Below, piece by piece: positions 1 to 13,000 of a DNA stretch of 64,000 nt. The notes beneath the pieces were generated by a model that searched no databases, had not been told where the DNA came from, and saw only the letters and a list, made by a program, of their open reading frames with translations. A program made the translations under genes and the position numbers. Location of the stretch: assembly GCA_949152475.1 (NCBI GenBank), contig OX424569.1, positions 18,327,170-18,391,169 of the forward strand, written 5' to 3'. The stretch is from Terebella lapidaria. Lineage: Eukaryota > Annelida > Polychaeta > Terebellida > Terebellidae. Every line of letters starts with the position of its first letter. Position 1 is the first letter of the stretch.

Positions 1-2459
1 GTAAGAAACACCAGTCCCACCCTCAACTACCGGTAACAAATACCAGTCCCACCCTCAGCTACCGGTAACAAATACCAGTCCCACCCTCAGCTACCGGTAA
101 CAAATGCTGGTCCCACCCTCAGCTACCGGTAACAAATACCAGTCCCACCCTCAGCTACCGGTAACAAATACCAGTCCCACCCTCAGCTACCGGTAACAAA
201 CACCAGTCCCACCCTCAGCTACCGGCAACAAATACCAGTCCCACCCTCAGCTACCGGCAACAAACACCAGTCCCACCCTCAGCTACCGGTAACAAATACC
301 AGTCCCACCCTCAGCTACCGGTAACAAACACCAGTCCCACCCTCAACTACCGGTAACAAATACCAGGTCCACCCTCAGCTACCGGTAACAAATACCAGTC
401 CCACCCTCAACTACCGGTAACAAATACCAGTCCCACCCTCAGCTACCGGTAACAAATACCAGGTCCACCCTCAGCTACCGGTAACAAATACCAGTCCCAC
501 CCTCAGCTACCGGTAACAAATACCATTCCCACCCTCAGCTACCGGTAAGAAACACCAGTCCCCTCAGCTACCGGTAGCAAACACCAATCCCACCCTCAGC
601 TACCGGTAACAAATACCAGTCCCACCCTCAGCTACCGGTAACAAATACCAGTCCCACCCTCAGCTACCGGTAACAAATACCAGTCCCACCCTCAGCTACC
701 GGTAACAAACACCAGTCCCACCCTCAGCTACCGGTAAGACACACCAGTCCCACCCTCAGCTACCGGTAACAAATACCAGTCCCACTCTCAGCTACCGGTA
801 ACAAATACCAGTCCCACCCTCAGCTACCGGTAACAAATACCAGTCCCACCCTCAGCTACCGGTAACAAATGCTGGTCCCACCCTCAGCTACCGGTAAGAA
901 ACACCAGTCCCACCCTCAACTACCGGTAAGAAACACCAGTCCCACCCTCAACTACCGGTAACAAATACCAGTCCCACCCTCAGCTACCGGTAACAAATAC
1001 CAGTCCCACCCTCAGCTACCGGTAACAAATGCTGGTCCCACCCTCAGCTACCGGTAACAAATACCAGTCCCACCCTCAGCTACTGGTAACAAATACCAGT
1101 CCCACCCTCAGCTACCGGTAACAAACACCAGTCCCACCCTCAGCTACCGGCAACAAATACCAGTCCCACCCTCAGCTACCGGCAACAAACACCAGTCCCA
1201 CCCTCAGCTACCGGTAACAAATACCAGTCCCACCCTCAGCTACCGGTAACAAACACCAGTCCCACCCTCAACTACCGGTAACAAATACCAGGTCCACCCT
1301 CAGCTACCGGTAACAAATACCAGTCCCACCCTCAACTACCGGTAACAAATACCAGTCCCACCCTCAGCTACCGGTAACAAATACCAGGTCCACCCCCAGC
1401 TACCTTTAACAAATACCAGTCCCACCCTCAACTACCGGTAACAAATACCAGTCCCACCCTCAGCTACCGGTAACAAATACCAGGTCCACCCCCAGCTACC
1501 GGTAACAAATACCAGTCCCACCCTCAGCTACCGGTAACAAATACCAGTCCCACCCTCAGCTACCGGTAACAAACACCAGTCCCACCCTCAGCTACCGGTA
1601 AGACACACCAGTCCCACCCTCAGCTACCGGTAACAAATACCAGTCCCACTCTCAGCTACCGGTAACAAATACCAGTCCCACCCTCAGCAACCGGTAACAA
1701 ATACCAGTCCCCCCCTCAGCTACCGGTAACAAATGCTGGTCCCACCCTCAGCTACCGGTAAGAAACACCAGTCCCACCCTCAACTACCGGTAAGAAACAC
1801 CAGTCCCACCCTCAACTACCGGTAACAAATACCAGTCCCACCCTCAGCTACCGGTAACAAATACCAGTCCCACCCTCAGCTACCGGTAACAAATGCTGGT
1901 CCCACCCTCAGCTACCGGTAACAAATACCAGTCCCACCCTCAGCTACCGGTAACAAATACCAGTCCCACCCTCAGCTACCGGTAACAAATACCAGTCCCA
2001 CCCTCAGCTACCGGCAACAAATACCAGTCCCACCCTCAGCTACCGGCAACAAACACCAGTCCCACCCTCAGCTACCGGTAACAAATACCAGTCCCACCCT
2101 CAGCTACCGGTAACAAACACCAGTCCCACCCTCAACTACCGGTAATAAATACCGGGTCCACCCTCAGCTACCGGTAACAAATACCAGTCCCACCCTCAAC
2201 TACCGGTAACAAATACCAGTCCCACCCTCAGCTACCGGTAACAAATACCAGGTCCACCCTCAGCTACCGGTAACAAATACCAGTCCCACCCTCAGCTACC
2301 TTTAACAAATACCAGTCCCACCCGCAACTACCGGTAACAAATACCAGTCCCACCCTCAGCTACCGGTTACAAATACCAGTCCCACCCTCAACTACCGGTA
2401 ACAAATACCAGGTCCACCCTCAGCTACCGGTAACAAGTACCAGTCCCACCCTCAGCTAC
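1..2459. repeat. 32-bp minisatellite with 864-bp higher-order repeat
   Basis: About 76 near-identical 32-bp units run head to tail from the window edge. Each unit contains the block CCTCAGCTACCG followed by GTAAC or GTAAG. Variant units (GCTGG, CAGGTCC, GGCAAC, GTAAGA types) recur in the same order. For example, the GCTGG variant lies at 861 and 1725, and again at 1021 and 1885; the GGCAAC pair lies at 1149 and 2013. All of these are 864 bp apart, which is 27 units. The first block is spaced 925 bp (29 units less 3 bp). The array therefore grew by copying whole blocks of units. It continues to the left of the window. No open frame or gene is seen in it. Confidence 0.97.
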
Positions 2460-4270
2460 TAATACCTTTCTGGTCAGCAAAAGTTTTCAAGACGTTTGCG
2501 TAATTTATTTTATTTACCAATGTTGAACTCTATATTGAATCCAAAAGTTGACTATAAATCTCCAGTTGTGGCGAACGAGACCAGAGAACAACGTGCTTCG
2601 TGGTACGTCGGCAAAGACTTAATGAGAAGTCGTGATTCCCCTGTGTCCGCCGGCAATTTATGTTAATGAGCATGTGGACTTGCTAAGTGGTAGCAAATGT
2701 TCAATTTATACAAAACCTATTCCAAGAAGTTAGCGAATGTTTTATCAGCGTTATCAGCGTTGGTCGAGCCAAAATGTGTTTGATTTAACATTTGGAAATT
2801 ACTCAATTAACTAGCATCAACTTTTCTGAAATATTCTGAAATATATATATGACCTGATCTATTCTCAAAATCTCGCTTGCACAATATATACATGTTTATG
2901 ATCTCCGGGTTCGGACTTCACGGTGGTATATTGTATGAGTGTATAAGCTCTGATAGGGACACACTTTGGTGATCATTGTGATTATCGATCTGTGATCTGT
3001 GTAAATAAGACACAAAACCAGTCACTTTGTGTTCGCCGAGTTCATGTCAACAAATACGTCCCCGTATAGTAAATAGGCCCTTCATGCTGACTGTTAGCTT
3101 TCATATGTCGCCTGAAAATCTTATTCCAACGTAAACACTTCCAGTTTGATGTTATATACCTAAAAAAAATACCTCAATTGAACTATCAAGGTATCGTTGG
3201 AAACATGTATTCGTTCTAGATGGATATTGTTGCTTGTAGTTGGCAATTCAAAACTTTCAATCGAAACTAATTTATTTTGGAGAAAAATGAACCCATAAAC
3301 ACGCAATTCGATTCCATAAATCAAGTGGTTAGTTCGTGCACGTGCGATTGAGTAACTGCGTTGTGTCGCATTAATTACTAGACTTGAAATACAGCTGATT
3401 TTGTTATCGGTAATCTGATAAAGTCAACCCAGGACATGCGTTCATGCATCCAAACCATTAGCCCCTCTGAAATTGGACCATGTTTTATCAAAGTCTAGCA
3501 TTTACACTATGTAAATTATTTCCTGTCAGCTTTTTTTAACGATCCACACCAGGAGAGTTTTCATGAATATTGACTTTTTTATTCAATACAAATAGCAGAA
3601 AAAGTAGTGACAAAAGCAATATTAATCACTAGGAAATTGTTTATTTGATTCACATGCAATGGTCATTCAATTTCGTGATGAAACAAAGTGTTGACATTTG
3701 TGATAAACATTGCCCAAACATCGGTACTTCAATCAGTGATATTGTATTTCACGAGCGACGTGTCTTGTTAAAGTTGATTGATTGACCATGTACAGAAGGT
3801 TATTAATATCTAGGTTTTTGTGAGTCGAAAACAGACAGTCGTGTTAATCCAACAGTCCACCTGTTTCTATGAGATCATAGAGAATATTTCCCTGAGAAAC
3901 ACTCCTATCAAAATCAGCATAGCACCTGCTAAGCCAAACGAAGCATGGTGCAACTATTACTGGATATCAGCGGTAGTTTTTCATGAGACAAATACTGTAC
4001 CGGTAATACCAACGCATAGTTCTACAGTCAAAATGTCGATATGTTGAGTGCGCTTTAAGGGCCCTCAATGGGTATGAAGTGCGCGGCCTATGTTGCCTGG
4101 GATCATGTTAGTCCATTGATTAGAGGTTTCCCAGAGAGATCAACTATAATCAAACTCACATCGGCTAATAAATTGTCCTCGCTACATTGATACCAATAAA
4201 AAAAACTGATCGTTGTTAGAATGCTGTTAAAATATTATTGTATGCCCTTATATGTCTCCATGTCGATCAC
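2460..4270. other. Non-coding stretch, no gene recognised
   Basis: This is AT-rich single-copy-looking sequence between the minisatellite and the first supported exon. Short open frames exist (for example near 3820-4047), but none shows a recognisable domain or a splice phase that fits the downstream gene. Further 5' exons of the gene at 4327 may lie here or to the left of the window, but I cannot place them. Confidence 0.5.
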
Positions 4271-4321
<51 letters not shown>

Positions 4322-4326
4322 TATAG
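4271..4326. repeat. (TTA)n microsatellite abutting a splice acceptor
   Basis: About 16 TTA/ATT triplets end in ACTATTATAG directly before the exon at 4327. The repeat occupies the place where the polypyrimidine tract of that acceptor should be. Confidence 0.9.
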
Positions 4327-7042
4327 GAGGGGCTCGACGCTGATAAAGACTATGCTGCTTTGAGGTACGATTTTTCTTGTAAACTAGAACAAATATGTGT
4401 ATCATTTCGGAATCGCACGGTATTTTGTGAACGATTGTCTGTGATTATTTATGTCAATATCATGTCAATATCATGTCGATATCACATGTCGGCCCATCAT
4501 CATATTCAATACCCTATTTTGTATAACTTGTTGCTATGGTGACTGTTTTGCCTCGGTAGGTGGAGCTTGCAGCAGGCGGAAACCCTGCCGCCTCTAGTGG
4601 CTGCCAACTTGCTGTCCGAGGCGGAGCGGGGAGTGGGGCGCACGTACCTGCCCTTCGTGGGGGTGGCGCCCGTCGTCAACCGGCCCCTGGGGGAGGTAGA
4701 CAAGCGTGACACAGAGTACGTGTTCCCCGGGTTTTGTTACGGCTGCTCGCGGGGCACGGGGCTCTGCTACGGCTGTCAGCGCGACACGCAGCCACAGTGA
4801 GTTCATCTGAATTATTCCGGATACTCTCCACGACAGGCGGGATAGCTTCCTGGATACCATTGGCTTTAGTCCCAATAGTTGCGAATTCGGTAATAACAAT
4901 GACTGTTTGTACCGACAGTTTCCACTATGACAAGCCGTTCCGGACGGGAGGTGGGTTTGCCTATTTCAAGCGGGACAAGCCGATCGGAGAGATTCCCAGC
5001 AAAAACCCGGCCAACTGGCGGGTCAGTCTGCCCGCTCCCAGGGGACTTCCGCCGACCGCATACGTCTTCTACGACGGTTAGTGTCAAAATATCTCCCAGT
5101 CTCCGTAATCACTTCATTCTATAGAAGGTTTCGTCATGAAAATATAATAACTAGAAATCCCATGTATGATCCAGAGAATCAGATATTCTGTAGATAAGTT
5201 GAAAATAACGCCGACTATAAAATTCGCGACATCTGACATCCATGAATGCAATTACCCACGTCGCAGAACCCCCGTATCCCGACCCCGAGCAGTACGGCAT
5301 GCGGGTCCAGGTCCGGCCGATCCCCGAGCTACTCCCAGAGCCCACCAGCTTCCTGGGGCCGGAGATGACGTTAGACGGAGCCGCACACAGCCGCGGCTCG
5401 CGCAGGGAGGTAACGTTCGCGTCCACGGTGGACTCCGGGCTAGCCGTCACCTACCCGTACCCGTACCTAGGCGACAGCACTGAGGAACAGCTCTACCGGG
5501 GTCAGTCTCTCTCGCCAGGCTATACAGGCTTGGATCTATTCATGATAAGATTATGTTATCATGATGTATCATGGGATGTTTCAATTCTAGCATCTTGAAT
5601 TACTTGCCTATATAGTACCATAACGTCTGATTGTCCCCCGTACAGCCGACGTGAATCGAATGCTGTCGGATGCCGATCGTGACCAATTAACCGCACTTCG
5701 AAGTTAGTTGCCGAGTTGAGATTGTTACAAATCCGATGCATATTTGGGGCATGATGACCTGATATCGAAGTATTTGTTATCATAACAATACATGCATGAA
5801 TATAGCCCCTAAATATACAAACTGTCTCATGCGCCCACAGAACGCTCCTTGCTGGCTGGAGACGAGGAAGAACAAGGCGAGGAAGGTACGGAGCGACCGG
5901 AAGTTCTCCCGGACCACACCGGAACTACGCTCTCCACTGAGGACTCAGGCGCCAGCAAAAAGTCGTCGCGGGGTCTCTACAAACGTGAGTCACCCTGAGG
6001 CCATGTATACTAAACACGCTACACTCATAGTTCAACACGTTCTTGTGGAGCTCTTAAGCCCCATGTCCCATCAACCGAGTCTTGTAGATAATCTGGTACT
6101 CTTCCTCCACAATCTATCATGCGGGAAGGGTCCTATTGAGCCTTGCATTGACCGGGTATTGCCATTGTCCCCGTACAGCCCCCAAGGCGTTCAAGCTGAA
6201 GTCGCAGGAGCGCCGTGTCACTCTGGCTGAGGACCCTTTCTCCAAGGACCGGGCCTACGACATCCCTACGGGAACACCCATCAACATCAAGAAAAGCGAC
6301 AAGAAACTCACAGAGTTCGACGAGTTCAGATTCGGAGAGGGCCAGTGGGAGGTACGGCCATTACTGTATGATCATTATCGTCGGATCCTCGGGATGGGCG
6401 CGTCTCAAATTATTTCAACCGTTCATCCGTTTTCGATATGATAGTGCTACCAAGACCGGGGAGTAATAAAATAAAATTTTACATCTCCAATCCAAGTGTG
6501 AAAATATCTATCCTCTCTAGGAGCCGAAGCAGTTTGAGTTCAAGGACCGGCCGGAGTCCGTCCCCGAGGAGAGAACGCGTCCGCCACCTGTCGAGCCGCC
6601 CAGGAAGTCCAAAACAGACCTAGAACCGCCCAAACCCAAGGAGGCCAAACCGCCGCCAGTCCGAGCACCTCTCGCTGAAGCCAAGGTCAGACTCGTGAAG
6701 ATTGGCACACAGAGATATAACTATACCATTGTTGCATCGTTAAATATGCACTGTGGAAGTACACACTGTGAGGGTTTTCCTGATGTATCACTTGTGATTT
6801 TTACAGAAGGAAGAACAAGCGGCAAAGCCCAAGGATACGTAAGTGCTTGGGCATCCTGATAAGTGACAGGAGATGATGGTTATAATTTACTATTGTACGT
6901 CTTGTATTCGGATACTGATTGTCGACGAGGCAAATCATTTTTTAAGTAGTTAATAAGCACGAGGTATTTGACACAAATTTTACCTTTAGTTCGTTGTACA
7001 CGTGTCTTTACAGAACCCCTCCCAAATCTACAAAATCAACAG
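4327..7042 (+). CDS. N-terminal visible exons 1-10 of the large unrecognised gene
   Basis: Exons: 4327-4364, 4560-4796, 4919-5076, 5267-5500, 5646-5702, 5841-5984, 6179-6351, 6521-6685, 6807-6838, 7014-7042. This part includes a compact Tyr/Pro-rich region with four cysteines in a CYGC-x6-CYGC arrangement (residues 72-85), which could bind zinc, and a segment RPIPELLPEPTSFLGPEM in exon 4. Exon 6 is acidic and exon 8 is Lys/Pro-rich. Exons 4, 5 and 6 are all phase 1-1 and divisible by three. GC content is clearly higher in the exons than in the introns, which helped place the boundaries. Exons 9 and 10 are very short (32 and 29 nt) and less certain than the others. Confidence 0.8.
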
Positions 7043-10000
7043 GTATGGCGCATGTTCAAAGTTGCTTGTTGCTTAATTTGGATAATAAGTATACTATCAT
7101 AACTTATGTTATAATAAGGAAGCTTCAAATAAAATAATATATGTGGAGTCAACAGAACACCACCATATATTAAATTTATTTGCTATAGCGAAGAAATATC
7201 CGTTTATATTTTTCAAAGTAGTTAATACATGGCTAAATTCATGTGCATTATTTAGTCATATATCTTCAAAACCCCGAGACATAGCGATACGTGTTCATTA
7301 TACTTCGTTGCATGTTCATCGTACTTCGTTGCATGTTGATTGTTGAGTTCCATGAAAATGCATTTAATTGCTGTCGTTTATTTCAATATTCCACCTTGAC
7401 AGTATTCTTCCACCATACCAATGTACAGATGCCTGTCTCATTGGACGCCTGGGCTCCACTGACCGATAAGGTCTACGTGCTTTCTGCTTTGTACAGCTCC
7501 TTGGCTTTCAGTTGCAGTCAACAACGGCACAATACAGCAAACACATAGCGTCTGTTGTACCCGTCAGAGGGACGTGAACCTCCACCACATTGACCAGGGC
7601 TACGTCCATCAAAACACTTGCCACACAACAGAAACAAAGGATCATACGGATATCGGTGACCAGTTGATGCTCAAACGCAACAGGCTGGAGTTTGCACATC
7701 AGCAGTTGTCTCAAAAAGCTCGTCCGTTTGGCGTCAAAAATAGGGGAGGTTCCCATAAAACACAGTATGCTACAAAGGCCGCAACAGACTGGCACTTACT
7801 GGCTGATTTCCCCAACATGGGTGAAGCTAGGTTGGCTGGGTCGTTTGTAGGAGCCAACAAAATACAGTCAGGTGTCTCGCGAGTGACACGAGATATTAAA
7901 TATGGTCGCGATGGTGACCCGGAGATGAGGCATGTTACCAAGAAGTCAGAAGAACGTCAAAGGAGGAAGAACTTTGAAGAACCAACTGGCTCAGGGAAGG
8001 AATCGAATGCAAAGGACGGTCATGTCAGGAGAGAAACGCAACCTCGTGATTCGGAGCGCATGAAAATTCTAGGAAACGCGATTGAGCAAAGTTTGAGAAA
8101 TCATCATTTACAGACAGGATTAAGCAGAACGGGTCTTCAAGCCAGTGATCGCAGACACCTAACTAATCAGATAGACCACAGTATCGACTCATCTGGAGCT
8201 TTAAAGTATGACCACCCAAAAGAGTCGGTCACGGGATCCACGTATAGGCCTGATCGGTCAGAGACTGGAGTTGCTTCAAAAATAGACCCACCAACTGTCA
8301 CACAACCGGCAGTACATCCATCACCAACAACCGACCACCGATATACCAACCAAGAAGTCCTCGACAGCGGAGTAGATCACACATACGGTCTGGACAGTTC
8401 CTCGGAAGGTGATCTGAGTCTCTGTTCGGCGGACCAGCGGAGCTGGCGGGTGTGGAGACTGGTATTGGACGCTTTGGCCGAGCCTAGCACACCGCCCAGA
8501 CGACGACAGTCCTATGGGGGCAGGGCGCCTCGTCCACCATTACCGTCCGACACCAGGAGCCTCAGTTCTCCGGATGTATTATGTTACCAAGAGACACATG
8601 CAGATCTCAAGGTGGATGGGCGGGCACAGCAAGTCATTGTAAAGAAACTCAGAAAGCCCAGTGAGTGTAACGCGAGAAGTGTTTAGTTACAATACATGTA
8701 CTATATTTCCGATTTTCACCAGTTTGTCACTCGTCGGCTTTTGATCAGTATTTGACTTCCTGATTCAACCTTCAGATCCAAGGCGTGTACCATCAGCTAA
8801 GGCGAATGGAACAGCAAAAGGTTCATTGTTAGATAGATGTGGTGTTTCATGTTCGAGCACTGCATGGTTTGCGTTTGTGAGGTGAACACAGCACAATGTT
8901 TTGGTGCATTTTTATTCAGATCATCAAAAGGAAAACTTATATCTCACTGATCGTCTTTCGTTTCATTTTCAGCAGCAACATTTTTGGAACTAGGGATCTA
9001 GTTGGGATACCCCTAAACGAAACTAATTTCCATTAACTACATCGAGCAAACTTTCCTTAGTCAAGGCCGAAAGCCCGACCATCCAGGTTCCGAAATGTCC
9101 GCCAGCGACTCCCAAAACCGCGGAAGAGACTCGCACAGAGCCTTCGAGTCCGGAGACTCTGAGAGAGCCTCCGACACAGAGCGGCCCACAGCGCAGGACC
9201 AGTGATCCTGCAGAGAAGCATCTCAGAGCTAGGCGCCCCTCCGACCGCAAAGGTTCCAGTTATATTGATGTTGTAGCCACATGCAAAACGCTTGCTATTC
9301 ATCGCGCCTTTGTCGTTTGTTTTCACACAATTATCAATAAATTCACGTATTGGTCACATGTATAGATCTAGAGGCCTTTTCCCAGCACATGTGCAACAAG
9401 AATCAAATGAGTAGCATGTTAGCATCTACCGGTGAATGCACCTGTCTTCATTTTCACATGCTGTTGTTGTTGAGTGGGGATGTTTGAGGAAGTAGACTGT
9501 GTCAGGTTTCAGCACAACACCAAGTGTATCGCACGCTTTCTCCTTGGAAATGCACACACCATGTATATATACCAACCGCACAATGGTGTTCATGGAGCTA
9601 TCATTACATTATGAGCTTTGGTTTCATTATATTTGTATTACGACTGATAGTCAGATAATTATATGTGTTCATATGTCACATCTTCGATGCAAAGAAAGAT
9701 ACGGTTAACAAATTCTGAGAATCTTTGAGATGTGAGTACATGGATGTCTCGTCTGTATTATTGTGTTAACGCTGTGCAAACGTTGTTGGTTGCTAAGATT
9801 CCGGCGTGTCCCTACAACCACTGGTCCAGCAACTGGAAACACCCCAGGTCCCGCAGCCGCCTCACGACACCCTGGTCAGACTGCCCTCGGTCACCAAGGC
9901 CAGCAGCGCCTCCACCCAGCGTTCCCTAGCAACGCCACACGAGCGATCCATAGCAAAGCCGCACGAGCCACCACGTCACATACAGCAACCCCCAGGTGGC

Positions 10001-13000
10001 GCCAGCTGCTGGCACTAGTGTATCCCATGTATCTGACTGTTGTGATCGCTGATGCTTTTAATAGACGTATTGTTTTACATGTACCCCTTTGTAGGACATC
10101 GACCTTGAGAAAGCTATATCGTGTACATACATGTCGCACCGTTTCCCTTTCACCGTGTCTGCACTAAATGTGAATCCATGACTGCTATTCAAGCAACAAC
10201 ATGTGAAATGTGTCCTGCACCTGTTTTCGCATCAGTGCACAAAGTTTGTGTTTCGCACATTTTCGTAGATATGATTGCACCTTGAGTTTTGCGGTGACTT
10301 TTTTTCCAGACTTTACTGTTTTATGTCATGTTTCATCCATCCTCAATAAAATATCATTTCATATTAAGTTAATTCAGTACAATCACTTTCGAATACATTG
10401 GCATTTCGATACATACAATCTCTCACCGTCAAGCATAGCATATATATTCTATCACACTATAAACCAATCCTGATACCCCCAAGACCTGTTTCTGACAAAT
10501 CTCTGCGCATGCGCCCTACAGAGCCAGCGACACCGTATATCCCGGTCACGGCACCAGAAGTGATAACCGCAGAGGATGAAGAGTCGAGTCCCCCGTCCTC
10601 ACCAGGTTATGCTCGGTGTTTGCTTGCACGACCTCACTGTCTGCAGTGGACAGTTCAGTGTCAATAATGAAGTGTGTCTAGCCATGTTTTCTTTGGTGTT
10701 TTAATATACATGTTTTAACCATATAAGTACTTGCACTAGGTGACCATTAACAGTCCCAATGGAGTAACAACTCACATTCGTGTGTTTTATCTTTGACATC
10801 ACACATATCCAACGATATACGATGTTAGTGTAGGTTTAAATCTAATAATATACGTACCTGTAACAATATTGCGTAGTGTCAATATGTAGCACAGCATTGT
10901 CAACCATGTGCTGAGATCACGTATATTACTGTTACTAATATCTTGGTGTTTTAACCTTGTGTTTGAATTTTGAACCCATGAATAATTCGTACTGATGTTA
11001 TAACTAATACTGTAGTGCTCATACCATACTATATATAGTTTGTTGTAGGTTGAGAATGCCACCAACATTTGTGACTACACATCTTTGTTTTAACGCCCAT
11101 ATTTGTATGATGACTCTTTCTTGTATTTTCTCTATTGTATGTTTATTTCGCAAATGTAAACAATAATCGATGTAATGTGTATCTATCACAGGAATGATAC
11201 GATCGGAGAAGTCGAAATCAGTTTGCTACGTGAAACGTCTTGTTTGTAATTCTTTTTAACTATTTATTAATCCTCATGCATGCTACAGGCTCAAAATCCC
11301 CTAAACCTTCGAAAGAAAAGGCGAAGACGCCCACCAGAAAACCGGAACCGGAAACTCTTCCTGAGCCCATACCGGAAGAGGAAGAAGATGAAGAAGAGGA
11401 GGTGGAAGTGGAGGAGGCGGTTCCAGGTGCGCATGTGACGTCATTTATCACCTGTCTCAGGATTAAAACCACAAATAATATCGCTATGCGACTTTTGAAA
11501 TGCCTATTATATATTATTATTACGGCATGCTAGTCTGCAGAAGTGTGTAGTTAAACCCGCAGCTTTGGAGTGATAAAAAAAAACTTTTAATGTTGTGGGA
11601 TGAGTTACAATAAATTACAATGCAAATAATCGCTTAGCCAATACATGTAGATATTGCAATTTGCAGATATATACTATAAGTGCTTGTTCGTCCAATGTAG
11701 CTGCGAAGATAATGATTAATGCAATAGTAATTTGGAATTGGTCAAGTCTGAATTAAGTGAAATACACTAGTCGCTTAACTAATGCGTGTTGTGGCTTTGC
11801 TCTGTAGTCAAGAATTATCACCATGCTTACTTTGTTGTAACTTTGTGCACACAAACTACGTGTATGGCCGTCTACAGAAGCTGAGTCCCCGGAACCGCCG
11901 CAGACGGCGTCAACTATCCCCACTCCCCCTGCTGACGGTAACTGTGACGTCATTGTCGGTGTCTGTTGTCTACTTGTTCTGTTATAGTGTTTACTAATGC
12001 ACTTTTGTTGTTGTTTTCTCTCACATTTTTTACCTTTATTAACTACATTAATTCAACTTTCTACTTGGATGTGCATGTGGTTATCATTTCGTAGCATATT
12101 ATTTAGTGTTTCTATTTTCAGCACAGTATTTCTCTCACATGTGTATTGTTAATTGTATACTCTGTGCAGTGGTGTACTTTGTGCAATGGTGTACATTATG
12201 TATTGGTGTATTTTGGAGATGTCGTGTTGTTTGTGAATGTTATTTATCTCTTTCGTTTTCACCGATCACATATCACATGATCCTTTTATTTACACCCGGT
12301 AGTTTTTGTCTGTTGTAAATATAACTTATACACACGTGTACGCCATGATGTATGTACAGAACAACAAACACGATGACAGACAAATACATTTCATCATCAC
12401 TAATTGGATGATAGACAGCTCTGAAATGTGCTTGTTTTCGGCAAACGGTTTACGACAATGTTACGTATAAATTTACTTGCGTTACTCAGTTTGCGAAGAA
12501 CCTAGAAATCAGTAAATGTTAATATTGCGATAATATATACGTTGTTGCATTATGTAATGATGAATGTGCCTAGCTTTGGAAACCAGTACAATAGCCTACA
12601 AAACTGTCAACAACTGTTTAGAAAACCAAAATGCGAGCTCAACTTGCGATGTTCAGCAGCTAACTCGATCCCGTGCGCTGTCCGCAGGTAAGCCGGAGAA
12701 GAGACAGCGTGTCGTGGTCAAGAAGGAGCGCAAGAAGAGAGAGCCACCTGTTCGTAAGACACGCCGCGACACTGACCAATCAGGGGACAGGACTCAGGAG
12801 GCGGGACCGGACGACATGGCGGAGGAGAAGGTGAGGCACATTACAGGACATGAACTCTTGATCGCAGTTTGCAGCTGAGTGAATAGGTTTGTGAAGTGAT
12901 GAGAGTTACACAATTGTATTGAATTCTTGCTATGTCGTTGCGCCGTGTTGCAGACCCTGAGTCCGGAGCCGGAGCGAGAACCGACCCCGGAGCCTGAGCC

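Noticed and set aside
1-2459. CRISPR-like regular repeat
   Set aside because: Units are contiguous with no unique spacers, and the context is animal nuclear DNA; it is a minisatellite.
3820-4047. 75-codon open frame as an upstream exon or small gene
   Set aside because: No ATG start, no domain, and no splice phase linking it to the exon at 4327.
10482-10605. Earlier acceptor for the exon ending at 10605
   Set aside because: Starting at the AG near 10482 gives a stop within the exon in the required phase; the acceptor at 10521 keeps the frame open.
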